Assembly: GCA_013368375.1 (NCBI GenBank)
Contig: JAACJP010000010.1
Location: forward strand, 972,633-1,036,632
Direction of reading: 5' to 3'
DNA: 64,000 nt
Origin: Tricholomella constricta
Taxonomy: Eukaryota; Basidiomycota; Agaricomycetes; Agaricales; Lyophyllaceae
The translations under genes were made by a program, and so were the position numbers. This document shows, one piece after another, positions 10,649 to 21,738 of this stretch (its first letter is position 1; each line of letters opens with the position of its first letter). A model generated the notes under the pieces. That model was not told where the DNA came from. It did no database searches and saw nothing but the letters and a program-made list of their open reading frames with translations.

Positions 10649-11024
10649 GTCGGGGAGACAACTTAATACCCCCGTCAACAAACCGACCTCGACACGCAGG
10701 AGGTATTGTCGGGATGACCGCCATTGTCAGGTGCAGACCACCTTACTCCCGAGGAGCAACCCGCAGGTCGCGTACTCAAATATACGCAACACCGGATGTC
10801 CTCAATCCCATGCCACCTCGGGCGGCACTTGGAGGCCGTGTAGTGGAACTATTGTCTCCACTATGTATTCGGTCATGAATACCTACCAGTAATACGTATT
10901 TCTTTGCAGGCAATATTGGGTGTAGGTCGCCGGGACCTACACCCTCCCTCTTGCCTTAATTTTATTATTACTTATTGCATTACTCCCTGGTGAAGATCGC
11001 TACTAGTGATCTTAAAGGGGGGTA

Positions 11025-11245
11025 TGTAAGGGCGCTTACCATCTTATCTACTAATCTGATCTAATCGTATCTTATCGACACGATTACGCTATTGTTTGGC
11101 AACACCTTCCGGTGTTGCCTATTTAATCCTTTACATTACATAATAAAAGAGTAGACCTTGTACACCTATACGTAGCAATCGACAGACTTGTCAAGCTTAC
11201 GTCTAGCGTGCACAGCAAGGTCCCCAATCTTGTAACTCCATTACA
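11025..11245 (+). repeat. 3' LTR of element C
   Basis: 221 bases, TGTAAGGG...ATTACA, matching both LTRs of element B with scattered, mostly CpG-related changes. It carries the same internal hairpin (GGCAACACC ttcc GGTGTTGCC). It interrupts a minus-strand ORF that continues at 11246. Confidence 0.9.
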
Positions 11246-11560
11246 AGGCTGCCGCGCAGTAGGCGCAGGAGCAGGAGCAGGTGTCCCAGCATTCATAGTG
11301 ACAGCCGCACCTATGTCGACAGTCCCAGCGGACGTGGGCATGAAGAGGGCAGGGGCGGAGGCAAGAGGACTGGAGACAGGTTGAGAAGCCGAGGGCGAGG
11401 GTAGAGCTGCAGTGGCTCGGATGGCGGTGGGGTGAGCGTCCAAGGGAACGATAGGTGGAAGCTCAGGAAGGGAGATATCAGGTAAAGTATGAGGAGACAT
11501 GGCCTCATGATCATCGTCGTCGTTGTCCTCAGCGGACAGAACAGAGTCAGGGAAGGACAT
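11246..11560 (-). pseudogene. Truncated ORF abutting the element C LTR
   Basis: Minus-strand frame from an ATG at 11560 (MSFPDSVLSAEDNDDDDHEA) through an acidic and Ala/Pro/Ser-rich stretch, running into the LTR at 11245. No domain is recognised. It may be the disordered N-terminus of a host gene split by element C, or a chance open frame in GC-rich DNA. Confidence 0.3.
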
Positions 11561-13296
11561 GGTGCACAGGTGTGAGGTGCAGAGGGGAGAGAGTGAGACA
11601 GAGGAGGGAAAGGTGTCGGAGACGTGCATGACGTCACAAGTGGCGCGGCAGGCGCGGCAGGCGCAGCCGGCGGTACGCCGGCGGCATGGGGCCAGCGCAT
11701 AAGCCGGTGTGTAGGTAGGGAATACAGTGTGTGTACGGTTTTGAGACTGGACACGGCGACATGGCGCATTGCGCGGTGTGAACCTCTTAACATGAGGCGG
11801 TTTGCAGTGGACGATGCCGTTTGTGGGGAAGTTAGGTTCTGAATCCCATTGTAAATGCCATTGGGGCGTCTGAATACGGTGTAGTACAATAGCAAATCAA
11901 GGAACTCGATGTAGTATGTGTAATACAATATAGTGTGGTGTGAGAGAGCGATAACAGGGTAATAGTGGCGAGGGCAGGGAACAAGACAGCACGGGGAGAA
12001 AGGAAAAAAAAACGAAAGGAGATGGGGGCTCGTTATAAAGGACCCCGTTGTTTAGGGCAGCCACGGAATCAAAATCCCGTGACGACCGGGCACGGGCGTA
12101 CAGCCGGAGCCTAGCGGGAGTCAGGACCGGAGTCCGGGAAAAGGGCATGAGTCAGGCATAGACTGTGTCATTGTGTGGGTATCAGTAAGCGTGGCCCGTG
12201 CGCGGGGCGCAAGGAAGGAGGGAAAGTGGCCATCAATGGATGGGGCGCGAGGAAGGAAGGAAAGTGGCCATCGATGGATAATGGACATCGATGGAGATGG
12301 CTAGAACGGTGTGAAGGCTGAACAGGGAAAGGGTGAAGAGGGAATTAGATGGCGGAAGGAGAGTACGGGGGGGTGTGGTTGGAGGTATGTCCGGCGCTGG
12401 AGCGGAGTGTTGGTAGGGGCCGAAGGGATGGGGATAGCAGGTGACGTTGCATAGCGGAAGGGGCATGCGGTCGACAGCCTCTGCCGGCGCTGTTGTAAGG
12501 GCTACGTCGCAATGCGTGTCTTACGCGCAAGAGACTTCCCGAGAAGCTCTGAGTGGATAGGGCTACGCCTGTTGCGTGCATGTCGCACTGCAAAGACTTC
12601 CCTCTATGATATTAAGCTCTGCGAGTGACATACAGAGCGGGGACTTCGAAAGGAGATGGGGGCGAGGGCTCCTGCATGTTGAAGTTCGGGGGGGTGTGGT
12701 GATGTCTGGATCATGGTTGGATATGGCCGTCGAGATTGCACGCAAGCGTCATCCGCGTCAAGGAAAGCTGGCTCGGAACGTCTACAGCGACGGTCGCTGA
12801 CTCGACCCCAGATATATCAGCCGACATAACCAGGGCCTCAAGTTGCATGCATCATGCATGACGCGACGTTCGAGATCACGGAATCCGAATGCAGGCGCTA
12901 AAGTTAAATCTGGTCAGATACCAGTGATAGTTGGGGTGGGGTGGGGGGTCGACATTGGTCGCATCTGCCATTACCCACCATGTTCAACTTTGAACGCGGC
13001 GATAGTACATACTCACTGAGGCAGCCCGGGCCATGCTAGCAGAACAAAAGTCCACGAGGTAAAAGAGGGGCAGGCACCTTGAACCTGAGCAGCCACGAGG
13101 GTTGACGAGGCGATCCATGAGACCTCTCAGTGACTCAACTGAAAGCGACTAAGAGCAATGTCAATGCACCTTGCTGTTGGACTGAAAGATAGCCGCATTG
13201 GATCGTCATGGTCATGCCGCACGCGTCTCGCGTCTCGCGTCCCGACTCCCGAGCCCCAGGCCCCTTTTTGATTCAGAATCCAGAACCTCAACCACC
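11561..13296. other. Gene-poor stretch
   Basis: No convincing gene found. Short open frames here are GC-rich and lack recognisable domains or consistent splice sites. It contains a small tandem repeat (12204-12280) and, from about 12838, the upstream part of a segmental duplication shared with about 15616 onward. Confidence 0.5.
12204..12280. repeat. Two-copy tandem repeat, period 38
   Basis: Two imperfect units beginning GGGGCGC at 12204 and 12242, both containing GGAAAGTGGCCATC; a third partial echo (ggacatcgatgga) follows. Confidence 0.7.
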
Positions 13297-13728
13297 ATGC
13301 CCGCCGTGCCCCTCCCAAACCCTGCCGCCAACACCCCCCTCCCTCCCGAGCCGCAAGACCCCGCTTCTCTCGAGGACATCGCAAATGCTGTTGCATACAA
13401 TAAGAGGGTACTTGCCAGTCACGGTATGTATTTGAACCCGCAAACCGGCATCCATTTCCATGTCCATGTCCATGTCTCGCTTTTTCTTTCTCATCGCGCC
13501 GTCCACTGGCAGAGGCAGGCGTAGCCACTAAGGAACAGGTCGGAGCAGGAGCCGTTTACGAAGCTGCACTTATCGTGCAGAATGCTGCTGCCCGTATGTT
13601 ATTATCTGTGTAAACTCTACTGGCCCCTCAATTGACTTAGATATGTATTATCGACAGCTGTACCACCGCCGTGGTTCGCACCAGCCCTAGCTGCAGCCTT
13701 AGCTCCATTGACGTGCACCGCTCAGACT
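12838..13728. repeat. Segmental duplication, copy 1
   Basis: Diverged copy of 15616-16355. Shared landmarks in the same order are the gcatgcatcatgc motif, the ggtaaaagaggggcaggcacctt stretch, and exons 1, 2 and the start of exon 3 of a Mug135-like gene with matching introns. Homology stops soon after the shared WFAPA codons. Confidence 0.75.
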
Positions 13729-13740
13729 CTTGATTGGTGA
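13297..13740 (+). pseudogene. Truncated Mug135-like gene copy
   Basis: Exon 1 13297-13423 (MPAVPLPNPAANTPLPP...), intron gtatgt...gcag, exon 2 13513-13593, intron gtatgt...acag, exon 3 from 13658. The splice phases match the copy at 15990. The reading frame continues past the WFAPA motif for about 16 codons and stops at 13738-13740. The conserved C-terminal Mug135 part (YLRGYG...IRDTVGCT in the other copy) is missing, so this is probably a truncated duplicate. A short secreted or regulatory product cannot be excluded. Confidence 0.62.
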
Positions 13741-14692
13741 ACTAACATCCATCACGTTCATGACGCTCGGCCTCTTATCCCATCTCACTGTCGGAACTTT
13801 TGTTTGAGCTCCAAGTTTGTCGTCTGAGCGGCTAGGACTTGTCGTTCCAGATTTGCGTGGGCTGTAGTAGACGGAAAGACTGGACCGTTCTGCCATGTAT
13901 GCCCTTGGGGCCTAAGAGGCGAAGGTTAAGATGGAGAATTTTACGGAAAGAGAGAGGCGTGCGAGGCCTCAGATCTCAGACCTCGAGAGGGCTTACACGA
14001 GAAGTAGAAATGACCAACGCCTGATCGGATCGTTAGGGAGACGTTGAGCGTCTCACTTAGAAATATATGGAAGGAGGCCTCGGCGACGAGGGCTTACATG
14101 AGGGAGTAAGAGAAACAGAATATCGTATCCAGCAACGTAATGAGATTTATAAGACTGTTAGTAACGAAACAAGATAATGAACATCACAATACACACCTAA
14201 TAGATAGGAGATTCTGCTCCTGAATGGTCCGACCCAGTTGCAAATCTCTTTGTCATGTCGAGCGCATGAAAACATCGCACAACCCACGGAGGCGCAGGTG
14301 ACGTCTGGTGGAATACGGCAACGGCCTATCTAGCCAACTGATCAAACCGATCATTAGCGCCTAGTCACACTGAGGTTTGTGAACTACTTACCTTACATGT
14401 TTGGCGCGGGGTCGTGATTTTGATAGTAGTATCTCGGTAGAAGTGGAAAGGCTTGAAACGGATCTATGGGTGCAAGACCACACTCGTTGCTAGTGGGCGA
14501 TTGGCTCACCAAGTCATTATGGGCGATGTCGATGGTACCTTTGTGCACTAGAGAACCGAGCCATTCAGATAAGAGAAATTAATGAAGTTGACGGGCTTTG
14601 AGCGAAATTCTAGGAAGTGGTGCTTTAGGGCACTGGCAGGTTGGGTGAGACAGAGACCATCGGAGTTCGAAAATTCACGACCATTGACTGTC
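13741..14692. other. Intergenic stretch, no gene seen
   Basis: About 950 bases without a recognisable gene or repeat on either strand; only short open frames without domains. Confidence 0.5.
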
Positions 14693-15585
14693 ATGGCAGA
14701 CCCGCAGGATGGCTATCTTGACAATGTCTTCGACGTCTTGGACGCACATTTGCACCCTTGCATCCTGATGGGCCGTTCTGCTTTACTGTGGATGGGTGTG
14801 GGAGTCTTGCAGAGCTCTGTGAGTCAACATCGTATTGCGGCGTTCTCAGGCTGATGGAAACTAAGCACTTCGATCTCCTGATCCGCAACAGTCAAATTGC
14901 TGTGATTGCTGAAGACATACCAAGCACAGGAAACTGGGAAGAGGTTCCTCTTGTCCGTACTTATGGGGAGGATTATCTACAACCACCACCCCGCGTCTTC
15001 GAGCGAAAGGATGGCACCTTCTCTGTCAAAGTATGGAGTGAAGAAGCTGCACGCCTCCTAGTCGACCCTCCTACTGACAAGCGCGTCAGCAATGGGCATT
15101 TCTTAATCAAGGCCCCGTGCTGCGAGGTGCTCAGTCCTGTTCTGCTTGAATCGGATATGCACCCTGGCCCCGAGATTTCTGCACACAAGCCAAGTTTGCT
15201 GACTACGCCTAACGTTCGCTTCCTGCCTCTTACTCGTATCCGCTCTCAATCAGCCAGCCGTAAGCCGCAATCCATGGTGTACATTCCTACAATCTCAAGG
15301 TACCTGGATGCACTTCTTGCACAATGCCGCTGGTTAGAAGAAAATGTGCGCCGTGCATCGTGCTTACCCGGACCAGCCGCGGACGTGAGCTACTTAATAC
15401 GGTACCTGTTTTTGGAGATGCCAACCCAAAGAAAGAAGATATTGCCGTTACTAGGAAGCAAGTCAAAGAACATGATGGAGGAGATTTTGGATCAGTACAA
15501 GAGGACGTACAAACCCAGGTACAGGGCCAAATTAATAGAGGGAAGTGGTGGTGAGGTGGTGAGAGTTATCGAAACGATACAGTAA
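14693..15585 (+). CDS. Nucleotidyltransferase-like hypothetical protein (Agaricomycete family)
   Basis: Exons 14693-14818 and 14866-15585, joined by a 47-base intron (gtgagt...ctaag with a plausible ctgat branch site), give about 281 residues. Splicing restores one frame that otherwise shifts inside the conserved part. The N-terminal pattern CILMGRSALLWMG, followed after the splice by HFDLLIRNSQ, resembles a family of mushroom proteins with a minimal nucleotidyltransferase-like fold, in which the second element is usually DxD(I/L)LIR. Here the first acidic position is His, so catalysis is doubtful. It lies between the two arms of the Mug135 segmental duplication. Substrate is unknown. Confidence 0.6.
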
Positions 15586-15615
15586 GGTTCGTCGTCTGTT
15601 ATCTCGTCGCACTGG

Positions 15616-16355
15616 GCATGCATCATGCGTGGCGCCATTCACAGTTAAAACTGGTCAGGATGCCGTGATGGTGGTCGATCTTCGCATCCGCCATTACCAT
15701 GTTCATACAAGTCACAGTGCGCATCTTTGAACTCGGCGATAGTTAGTACTCAAGGCAGCCACTGGCATGGCTAGCAAAACAAAGGTCCAGGGGTTAAAGA
15801 GGGGCGGGCACCTTTAAACCTGAGCCTAGCGATTGAGAGCAATGTCAATGCACCGTGCCGTTAAAATGGAATGAAAGATAGCGGCATAGATTACTATTGA
15901 TTGCATCGTCACGGTCATGCACGCGTCACGCGTCGCGCTTCCCGCGTCCCAAGCCCCGCTTCGATTCAGAATTTAGAACCTCAACCACCATGCCCGTGCC
16001 ACTCCCAAACCCGCCTGCAGCCAACACCCCACTCCCTCCCCAGCCGCAAGAGCCCCCCACCCGTGAGGATATTGCAAATGCAATCACATACAATGAGAAA
16101 GTACTTGTCGGTCATGGTATGTCACTGCTTATTCATTTTCATGTCTCACGTCTGATCATTGCGTCCAGAGGCAGGTGTAGCTTCTGAGGATCAGGTCAGA
16201 GCGGGAGCTGCTTATGAAGCTGCCCTTATCGCACAGAATGCTGGTGACAGTATGATATTCTCTGTGTGACTCCATTGGCCCCTAAGTTGACCATATCAGC
16301 TGTACCACCACCATGGTTTGCACCAGCCATGGCTTCATTGACACGAATCGCTCGA
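15616..16355. repeat. Segmental duplication, copy 2
   Basis: Counterpart of 12838-13728 in the same orientation, about 2.8 kb apart. Upstream landmarks and the first three exons of the Mug135-like gene are shared; only this copy continues into the complete 3' half of the gene. Confidence 0.75.
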
Positions 16356-16730
16356 AATTTATGTATTGTATGTAACAGTTTACCTGCCATGCCATATGTC
16401 TCTAACGTTAGAACTAGACCCACAACTGTCTTGCTGGTGATGGGCGTGTCCGCCGTTTCGAGGTCATTCCATTTCACGATGGAACATTGCCGACAGACCC
16501 TCCGGTGTGTGTTCTATCTCCTATCTCATTTTGCATGTTCGCATACTAAATTCTCTCTCTTCTGTTGTCAGCACAACCTGCCCCCTCTTGTAAATGTGGC
16601 AGCTATCAATGCATTGACTGGGCCACAAGCCACCGCATATCTACGAGGCTATGGACGACCCATTCCTCGTTCTGTTGCAACTCGCCGAAGAGCCATTCGT
16701 GACACGGTCGGCTGTACTGCTGAATCATGA
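15990..16730 (+). CDS. Mug135-like protein
   Basis: Predicted exons 15990-16116, 16169-16249, 16300-16367, 16418-16504 and 16572-16730 with GT-AG introns of 50-67 bases, phases consistent throughout, giving 173 residues. The N-terminus is Pro-rich (MPVPLPNPPAANTPLPPQP). The C-terminal block has FEVIPFHDGTLPTDPP, LPPLVNVAAINALTGPQA, YLRGYG and IRDTVGCT, the pattern I associate with the Mug135-like C-terminal domain common in mushroom genomes (named after an S. pombe meiotically up-regulated gene). The molecular role is not known. The intron between exons 3 and 4 was chosen because it removes stop codons and restores the family pattern; exon 3-4 joining is the least certain. Confidence 0.7.
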
Positions 16731-17066
16731 TTATCTTACCAGTTCTGGAGAGTTCAAACTTGAATAAAATTGTAATCTATGTCTCAAAATGTATTTACAG
16801 TAAGTTACATGTAACAAAACAAGCAGTCAACACTTTATTTCATTACGGTGAAAAAATATGTTGTATGTGTACTCTCACACCACTTCAACACTATCCCCGG
16901 GTTTGTAGCATGGCGAAAAGTGGACCACAATTGCAAGGTCATAATTAAATCTACAACAGGTGCCACTACATAGACAAGTACATGTACACGTACATAAGTA
17001 ATCAGTGCATTACAGAAGCACGAAATACCCTACTGGTGAAAACCCAAAACCCAAGGGCCTATTCAC
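16731..17066. other. Intergenic stretch between convergent genes
   Basis: AT-richer 3' region shared by the Mug135-like gene (plus) and the membrane-protein gene (minus); no feature recognised beyond possible 3' untranslated sequence. Confidence 0.4.
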
Positions 17067-18220
17067 TCACACTCGTGAGGTCTGGCAAGCCCTCGCCCTC
17101 GCCTCGCGCCACGGCGCCCATGCCCAAATTTCGCCCCGCGTCTCCCAAAAACGCTTCACCCGCCCCATCCCGACCCCCACAGCAACCGCAACACCCCCCT
17201 CGCCCACTCTGAACCACCGCCGTCGCCACCCAAACTCCGTCTCCTCCCACGCCATCCAGATACACCACACAATCAGGACACACACCATCGCCGCCGCGAG
17301 CCCTACGACGGCGCGGGTCACTGCGGAGGATACTTGGAAGCACATCAGGAGGAAGGCGATTAGGAAGGTGCCCATCCTGTGGAGATGCCGTTAGGTTTCG
17401 GAGGCCAAAAGAAAAAGAAAAAAGGAGGGGGGCGTACCCCCATGTGAGCAGCGCATATGGGAGGCTGTATAGGCTCGCTAGGACCTCGAAGCCTCGCACG
17501 GGGTGTTCCCGCTTTTTTAGGTATTGGCTCTGTCCAATCAAAGAAAGGAGAAACTGGTGAGCGGGGTGCCACGACGCGTCGACAAGAGAGAGAGGCGGGG
17601 GAGGAAGAAGGCATACTCACAAACTCCCCGACCGTGGCGCGTTCCTTGGTCTTGTGCTGCCGGACAAGGAGCAGCGCGAGCATCATGCTGGAGAAGCTGG
17701 TGACCACCGACAGGTAGCTCGCGATTTGTGCTGCAGACCGGGTGGGGAGGACGTCGTCCCTGTTGTTGGACGGGTCGTTCGAGGGGATCGCGAGGAAGGC
17801 CACATTTGCGTTCAAAAGTATGGAAGCCTGCGTGTAATCATATACATATATATGGTCATTTCTATTGTGGCTCTATGAAAGGAGAGAAGAGAGCAACGCA
17901 CTTGAACGATGTGCTCGCCCCACTGAGTGTTCAGTTTCGAGAAAAACTCCGCACAGCGGGCCTTGAGTGTGAGCTTATCTACCCAGAGCTCTTCTATGGA
18001 GTTCAAATGGACGTTTGGGGCCGCGAACAAGACCAGGGACAGTGTTTTGATGAGCCACGTACGGGGCCGTTTTGGGTGTCCGTGTATCGACTGCGACCGG
18101 TTCAGACGTGCTCCGTATTGTCCATGAAAATTCAGAAACTGGTCGCGGACTAAAGGAGGGGGTGAAGAGTTGGTTAACATGGACCATAGCGGGGAACTAA
18201 GACGTACCGAGCATTGACAT
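17067..18220 (-). CDS. Multi-pass membrane protein, Agaricomycete hypothetical family
   Basis: Predicted exons on the minus strand: 18220-18208, 18149-17902, 17827-17621, 17484-17438 and 17376-17067 (274 residues, phases consistent). The sequence NTQWGEHIVQASILLNANVAFLAIPS, given here across the second intron, is followed by RSAAQIASYLS, LLLVRQHKT and LYSLPYALLTWG. These are hallmarks of a widespread mushroom family with a large N-terminal soluble part and about three C-terminal membrane segments (about residues 111-135, 157-186 and 193-216). Function is not known. The tiny first exon (ATG TCA ATG CTC G) is the least certain; the ORF also offers a start near 18180. Confidence 0.65.
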
Positions 18221-18530
18221 AAATCTGCCGACGCACCAACTGGATTTGGGGAGCATCTTTTGCTCTAGGGGGGAGGTGGGGGTGGGGACATCAGCATCAC
18301 GATGGACTGATGCTCAGAATTGAGCACGACTGACTCGATGCGCATTCGATGATATCCGCCATTTCCTTGAGATCGTCCGTTGTGTGGTTCACAGTCGTCT
18401 GCTTGCTCGTTTGCACATCTGGAGCACCACGGCAAGGCGCGGGATTAGCGTCAACTTCTACAGTCCACAGACAAAAGACATGTCCCTGGCATCACCTGTC
18501 CGAGCATCTGTTATCATCATCATCGCGTGC

Positions 18531-19954
18531 TCAAAGGTCTGAGAGGTTGGCTTGTTGACATGGGGAAAGAGATCCCAATGGGACCTGAGGCACTAAGTAC
18601 ACAGACAAGATCAAGATGAGCCATGACTGCACCCACCAGTATTGGTATTCCAGGTATAGCTCTGAAACCAAATGTATTGAGCTCAGGACTCTCGAATCAT
18701 AAAGCTGCGGAAAATCTCACTGATATGCGTGGGGTGCAGATCTCCCATGACTTCGCTCAAAAAATTCGAAATGTCGTGTTTCTCTAACCAGAATACACTC
18801 CGTGTTGATGCGCACGCATAGTAATACCCACACCAGAATGTACCGTCCTCGTCCGTGAATTCGAGCACGAGCCACGTATCAAGAGGCTGGCACAAGTTCT
18901 TTGATCGAGTGAAATCATCGAACTGCTCGATAAAGCCATTGAGCGCCGACATTTCCTTGGGGTCCCAGAGCCAGTTTTCCGTGACGATCCTCTAACGTCT
19001 CCGGTCAGCAGTCAAAATTGAGGCGAAGGGCTTTCGAACCTTTTCTGCGTGGTAGAAGTAGGGTTGCCCTTCAGGGTGCGTGATCTGTGCCCAGCCACAA
19101 GGCAGTTCGCCGCTTCAAGAGCATTAGACATTCGTCAACACGGCGAGATTCTCTAAAAGCTCACAGGGAGAACGATTTTTGTGCCGGGTCAAGCTCGAAT
19201 TCAACTTCCTTGTCAGCGCTATGATCGCGAATCAGATGTGGTCAGCTAGCGGGTACGACCAATACGAGACCTACATCTTTCTCTCCCGTTTATATCGGGG
19301 CACTTTGGTCGGCATGAGTGGGTAGATAACGTCGGAAATGCCATCGGAGAGATCCGTGCTGCCGAAAGCTCCAGGATGAGCGACACCGCTTTCGTCGTGT
19401 TGGAGAGATTGTGCGCCGGGGAGGACGAGAGAAAAGCGGGATCCATTGACGCCAGGTGGCTGCAGGAATATCTGCTGTGATATGTCGTTTACGGAAACGG
19501 AGGCCAAGGTGGCCGAGTCGCCGCCCCGGGAAAGGCTACGCTCGAAATGGTGATGGTCCAGTCCGTCCTCGGATGCGATGGATTCTGGTGGTGAGATGAC
19601 ATGCAAAGGGATCTCGGTCGAACAGGTCTCGACGTCCCTTGGAGATGTGATATAGGGAAAGGAACTTATCGAACTATGGTGCGATGGTGTGTAGGCTACG
19701 GGGAGGGACATATTTGATTGAACGATGGATGATCTGTCGGCGTGTCTCGTTTCGAGATCGCGGCAACTTGAAGGTAGCTGTCGGGGCGAAACAAAAGAGC
19801 TAAGACGAGTGCCCATGTAGGATGCACGTTTTCGTGCAGAGCGCCAAATAATTTTCCAGAACTGACGGAAGTATTGAAGGAAAGGCTTGAAGGACACATG
19901 ACGAAGAGCCCGCGAAAGAAACACGAGAAGAGGAGGGAGGGTCATCGTTGGCAT
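18531..19954 (-). CDS. WW-like domain hypothetical protein
   Basis: Exons on the minus strand: 19954-19275, 19218-19165, 19112-19040, 18991-18721 and 18661-18531; total 1209 bases, 402 residues, all phases consistent. The first about 230 residues are Ser/Pro/His-rich and low in order. Residues about 247-268 read LPCGWAQITHPEGQPYFYH, a WW-like signature, followed by a conserved block (LVLEF, WCGYYYACASTRSVFWLE, HPTHI) and LYLEYQYWW. This order matches a large family of mushroom hypotheticals with a WW-like module and often a membrane-anchored tail; here a short hydrophobic stretch follows. Ligand and role are unknown. Skipping the last intron would instead stop at 18683. Confidence 0.65.
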
Positions 19955-20678
19955 TCCAGCTCATGAGAGGCGATGCGCAAAGTGCTGTTGTCCAGAAGGT
20001 GCCTTATATATGGTAGGATATAAACGCTCCAAGCCAACACGTTGTCGATCAAAAAGGCAACCTGATACACTGCCTTGAGAACGCCAGCCCGAAGTCATGC
20101 GAGAACTTTACCGGAGATCGGGGGAGTATAACCTCCTAGTGAGTGATCAACGAACTGAAGAATGCAGAAGGATGACTCCAGCGTGGTATTTATAGTATAA
20201 AATGGCAGATCGCAGTCGTCGAGTGGTATTCGAAGTTAACGTTCGGCAGGTGTTCTTCGCCCAATGTGGAAGATTGCATCAAGCTTGGGAAAGCCTCAGA
20301 GTTCAAAGCCTTGAGCAGAGCAAGAAATAACAGAAGAATTCAGTCCCGCGTAAATGGCAGACTTTAGTGCTTGTCGTCTGTCTCTTCGACTCGGGTTTGC
20401 GTAAATGCTTATGCTTCAAGTTCAAGGAGGAGCATGGGGTTATGCTTGAGCTGGTACACCGTTGTACACTCGACGAAGAGTGATTTTACCTTGGAAAAGA
20501 AAATGCTCGTGGAAGTATAGAGGAAGATTTGGGCTGCCGGACGGAGACAAAATTACATAGGACAAATGGTTGGACTGTCTCCGTTCCGTTGCCATCACTA
20601 TCAACGGCTACTTGCACCACAATTCCTCTATTTTCGCCTCAACTGTTTCTTCTTCTCCATTACAGCTTACTATTATCA
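19955..20678. other. Divergent intergenic region
   Basis: Probable shared 5' region of the WW-like gene (minus) and the N-acetyltransferase gene (plus). No coding or repeat feature recognised. Confidence 0.4.
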
Positions 20679-21738
20679 ATGAAAGCAAACGAAAACACCG
20701 TCCTTGTTGGTTCCAAGGTTGTCCTGGTCCCGTACCTTCCAGAACACGTTCCTGTACGCCAATCTGTCCAATACAACCTGATTAAAATCGTACTCGAATG
20801 TCTGACTCCCGCCGAATCTATTCCTTGCTCTAGAAATACCACGAGTGGATGCGCGACGAAGAGCTGCAGCATCTCACAGCGAGCGTACCCCTGAGCCTCG
20901 ACGAGGAATACGAGATGCAGCGTGCGCTCATTCACGGTCCAACGTATCATAATCACTGTGTCTGATACAGCACCATTGGGCCAGGGAAGTGGCGCCTTGA
21001 TGACGACAAGCTCACGTTCATCGTACTCGCGCGGGAATCTGCACTTGGAGAAACTATCACTGGCACACTAGGACCTGCACACACAGATACGTTGTCACCG
21101 ACAGACCCAGCGATCGCAGCGCTTCCCATGATCGGGGATGTCAACTTATTCCTCAAGGGCGCGATACCAACGCCGAACTCCAATCCCCTGCAGCCATCGC
21201 ATCACGCAGACCATGGCGAGGAGGAGGAGGAGGAGGAGGAGGAGGAGGAAGAATTAGAAGCCGAAGTAGAAGTCATGATCGCAGGTACGCACGCAACCCT
21301 CCTTTCCGAGCTACCGATCCTTAACCATGAGTCGAAAATAACCTCTCCGTTCTCTCTCCTGCAGAGCCAGCCTACCGCCGCAAAGGCCTTGGCCACGAAG
21401 CCCTCCAGCTCCTGCTCGAATACGCCACCGGTGCCCCACGCTCGTCTTTCAGCACCAGCACCAGCACCAATCCCAACACCACCGCGCCACCAAACACATA
21501 CAGAACCACGGATACCATCTCGCTCGCCTCCAACTCTCCACCAGTTTTCGGGGGTAAGGACAAGGGATTGGGGCTGGGGTCGGGGTTGGGACTGGGCATC
21601 CCCTTGACCGCGCTCGTCGTGCGCATAAGCGACTCCAACGTGCCGAGCATCCGTCTTTTCGAGACGCTCGGCTTCCGTATCACGCGGCGCGTGCAGGTGT
21701 TTGAGGAAGTCGAGATGCGCTGGAGCGCGGCTGCTTAG
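20679..21738 (+). CDS. NAT9: N-acetyltransferase 9 homologue (GNAT family)
   Basis: Exons 20679-20753, 20834-20921, 20985-21284 and 21365-21738, 278 residues, phases consistent. The start [19 protein letters not shown], the KYHEWM block, [19 protein letters not shown] (restored only by the acceptor ending at 20984), MIGDVNLFL, then [14 protein letters not shown] (acetyl-CoA binding motif A) and [10 protein letters not shown] follow the eukaryotic NAT9 pattern. It is predicted to transfer acetyl from acetyl-CoA; substrates of this family are poorly defined. It has a run of 12 glutamates before the end of exon 3 (GAG repeat 21216-21255) and a Ser/Thr/Pro/Gly-rich insertion (about residues 185-235) not typical of short homologues. 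Confidence 0.82.

Larger units (their letters stand above)
8755..11245 (+). mobile_element. Element C: 3' remnant of a B-family chromovirus
   Basis: Collinear and nearly identical with 48285-50773 of element B: the second half of ORF3, the 3' untranslated region, the polypurine tract and a 221-base LTR. Its left end is where element A's LTR stops, so the rest of C probably lies to the left of A, outside the window (nested insertion). It carries a nonsense change, a 9-base tandem duplication and a 12-base deletion relative to B. Confidence 0.88.
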
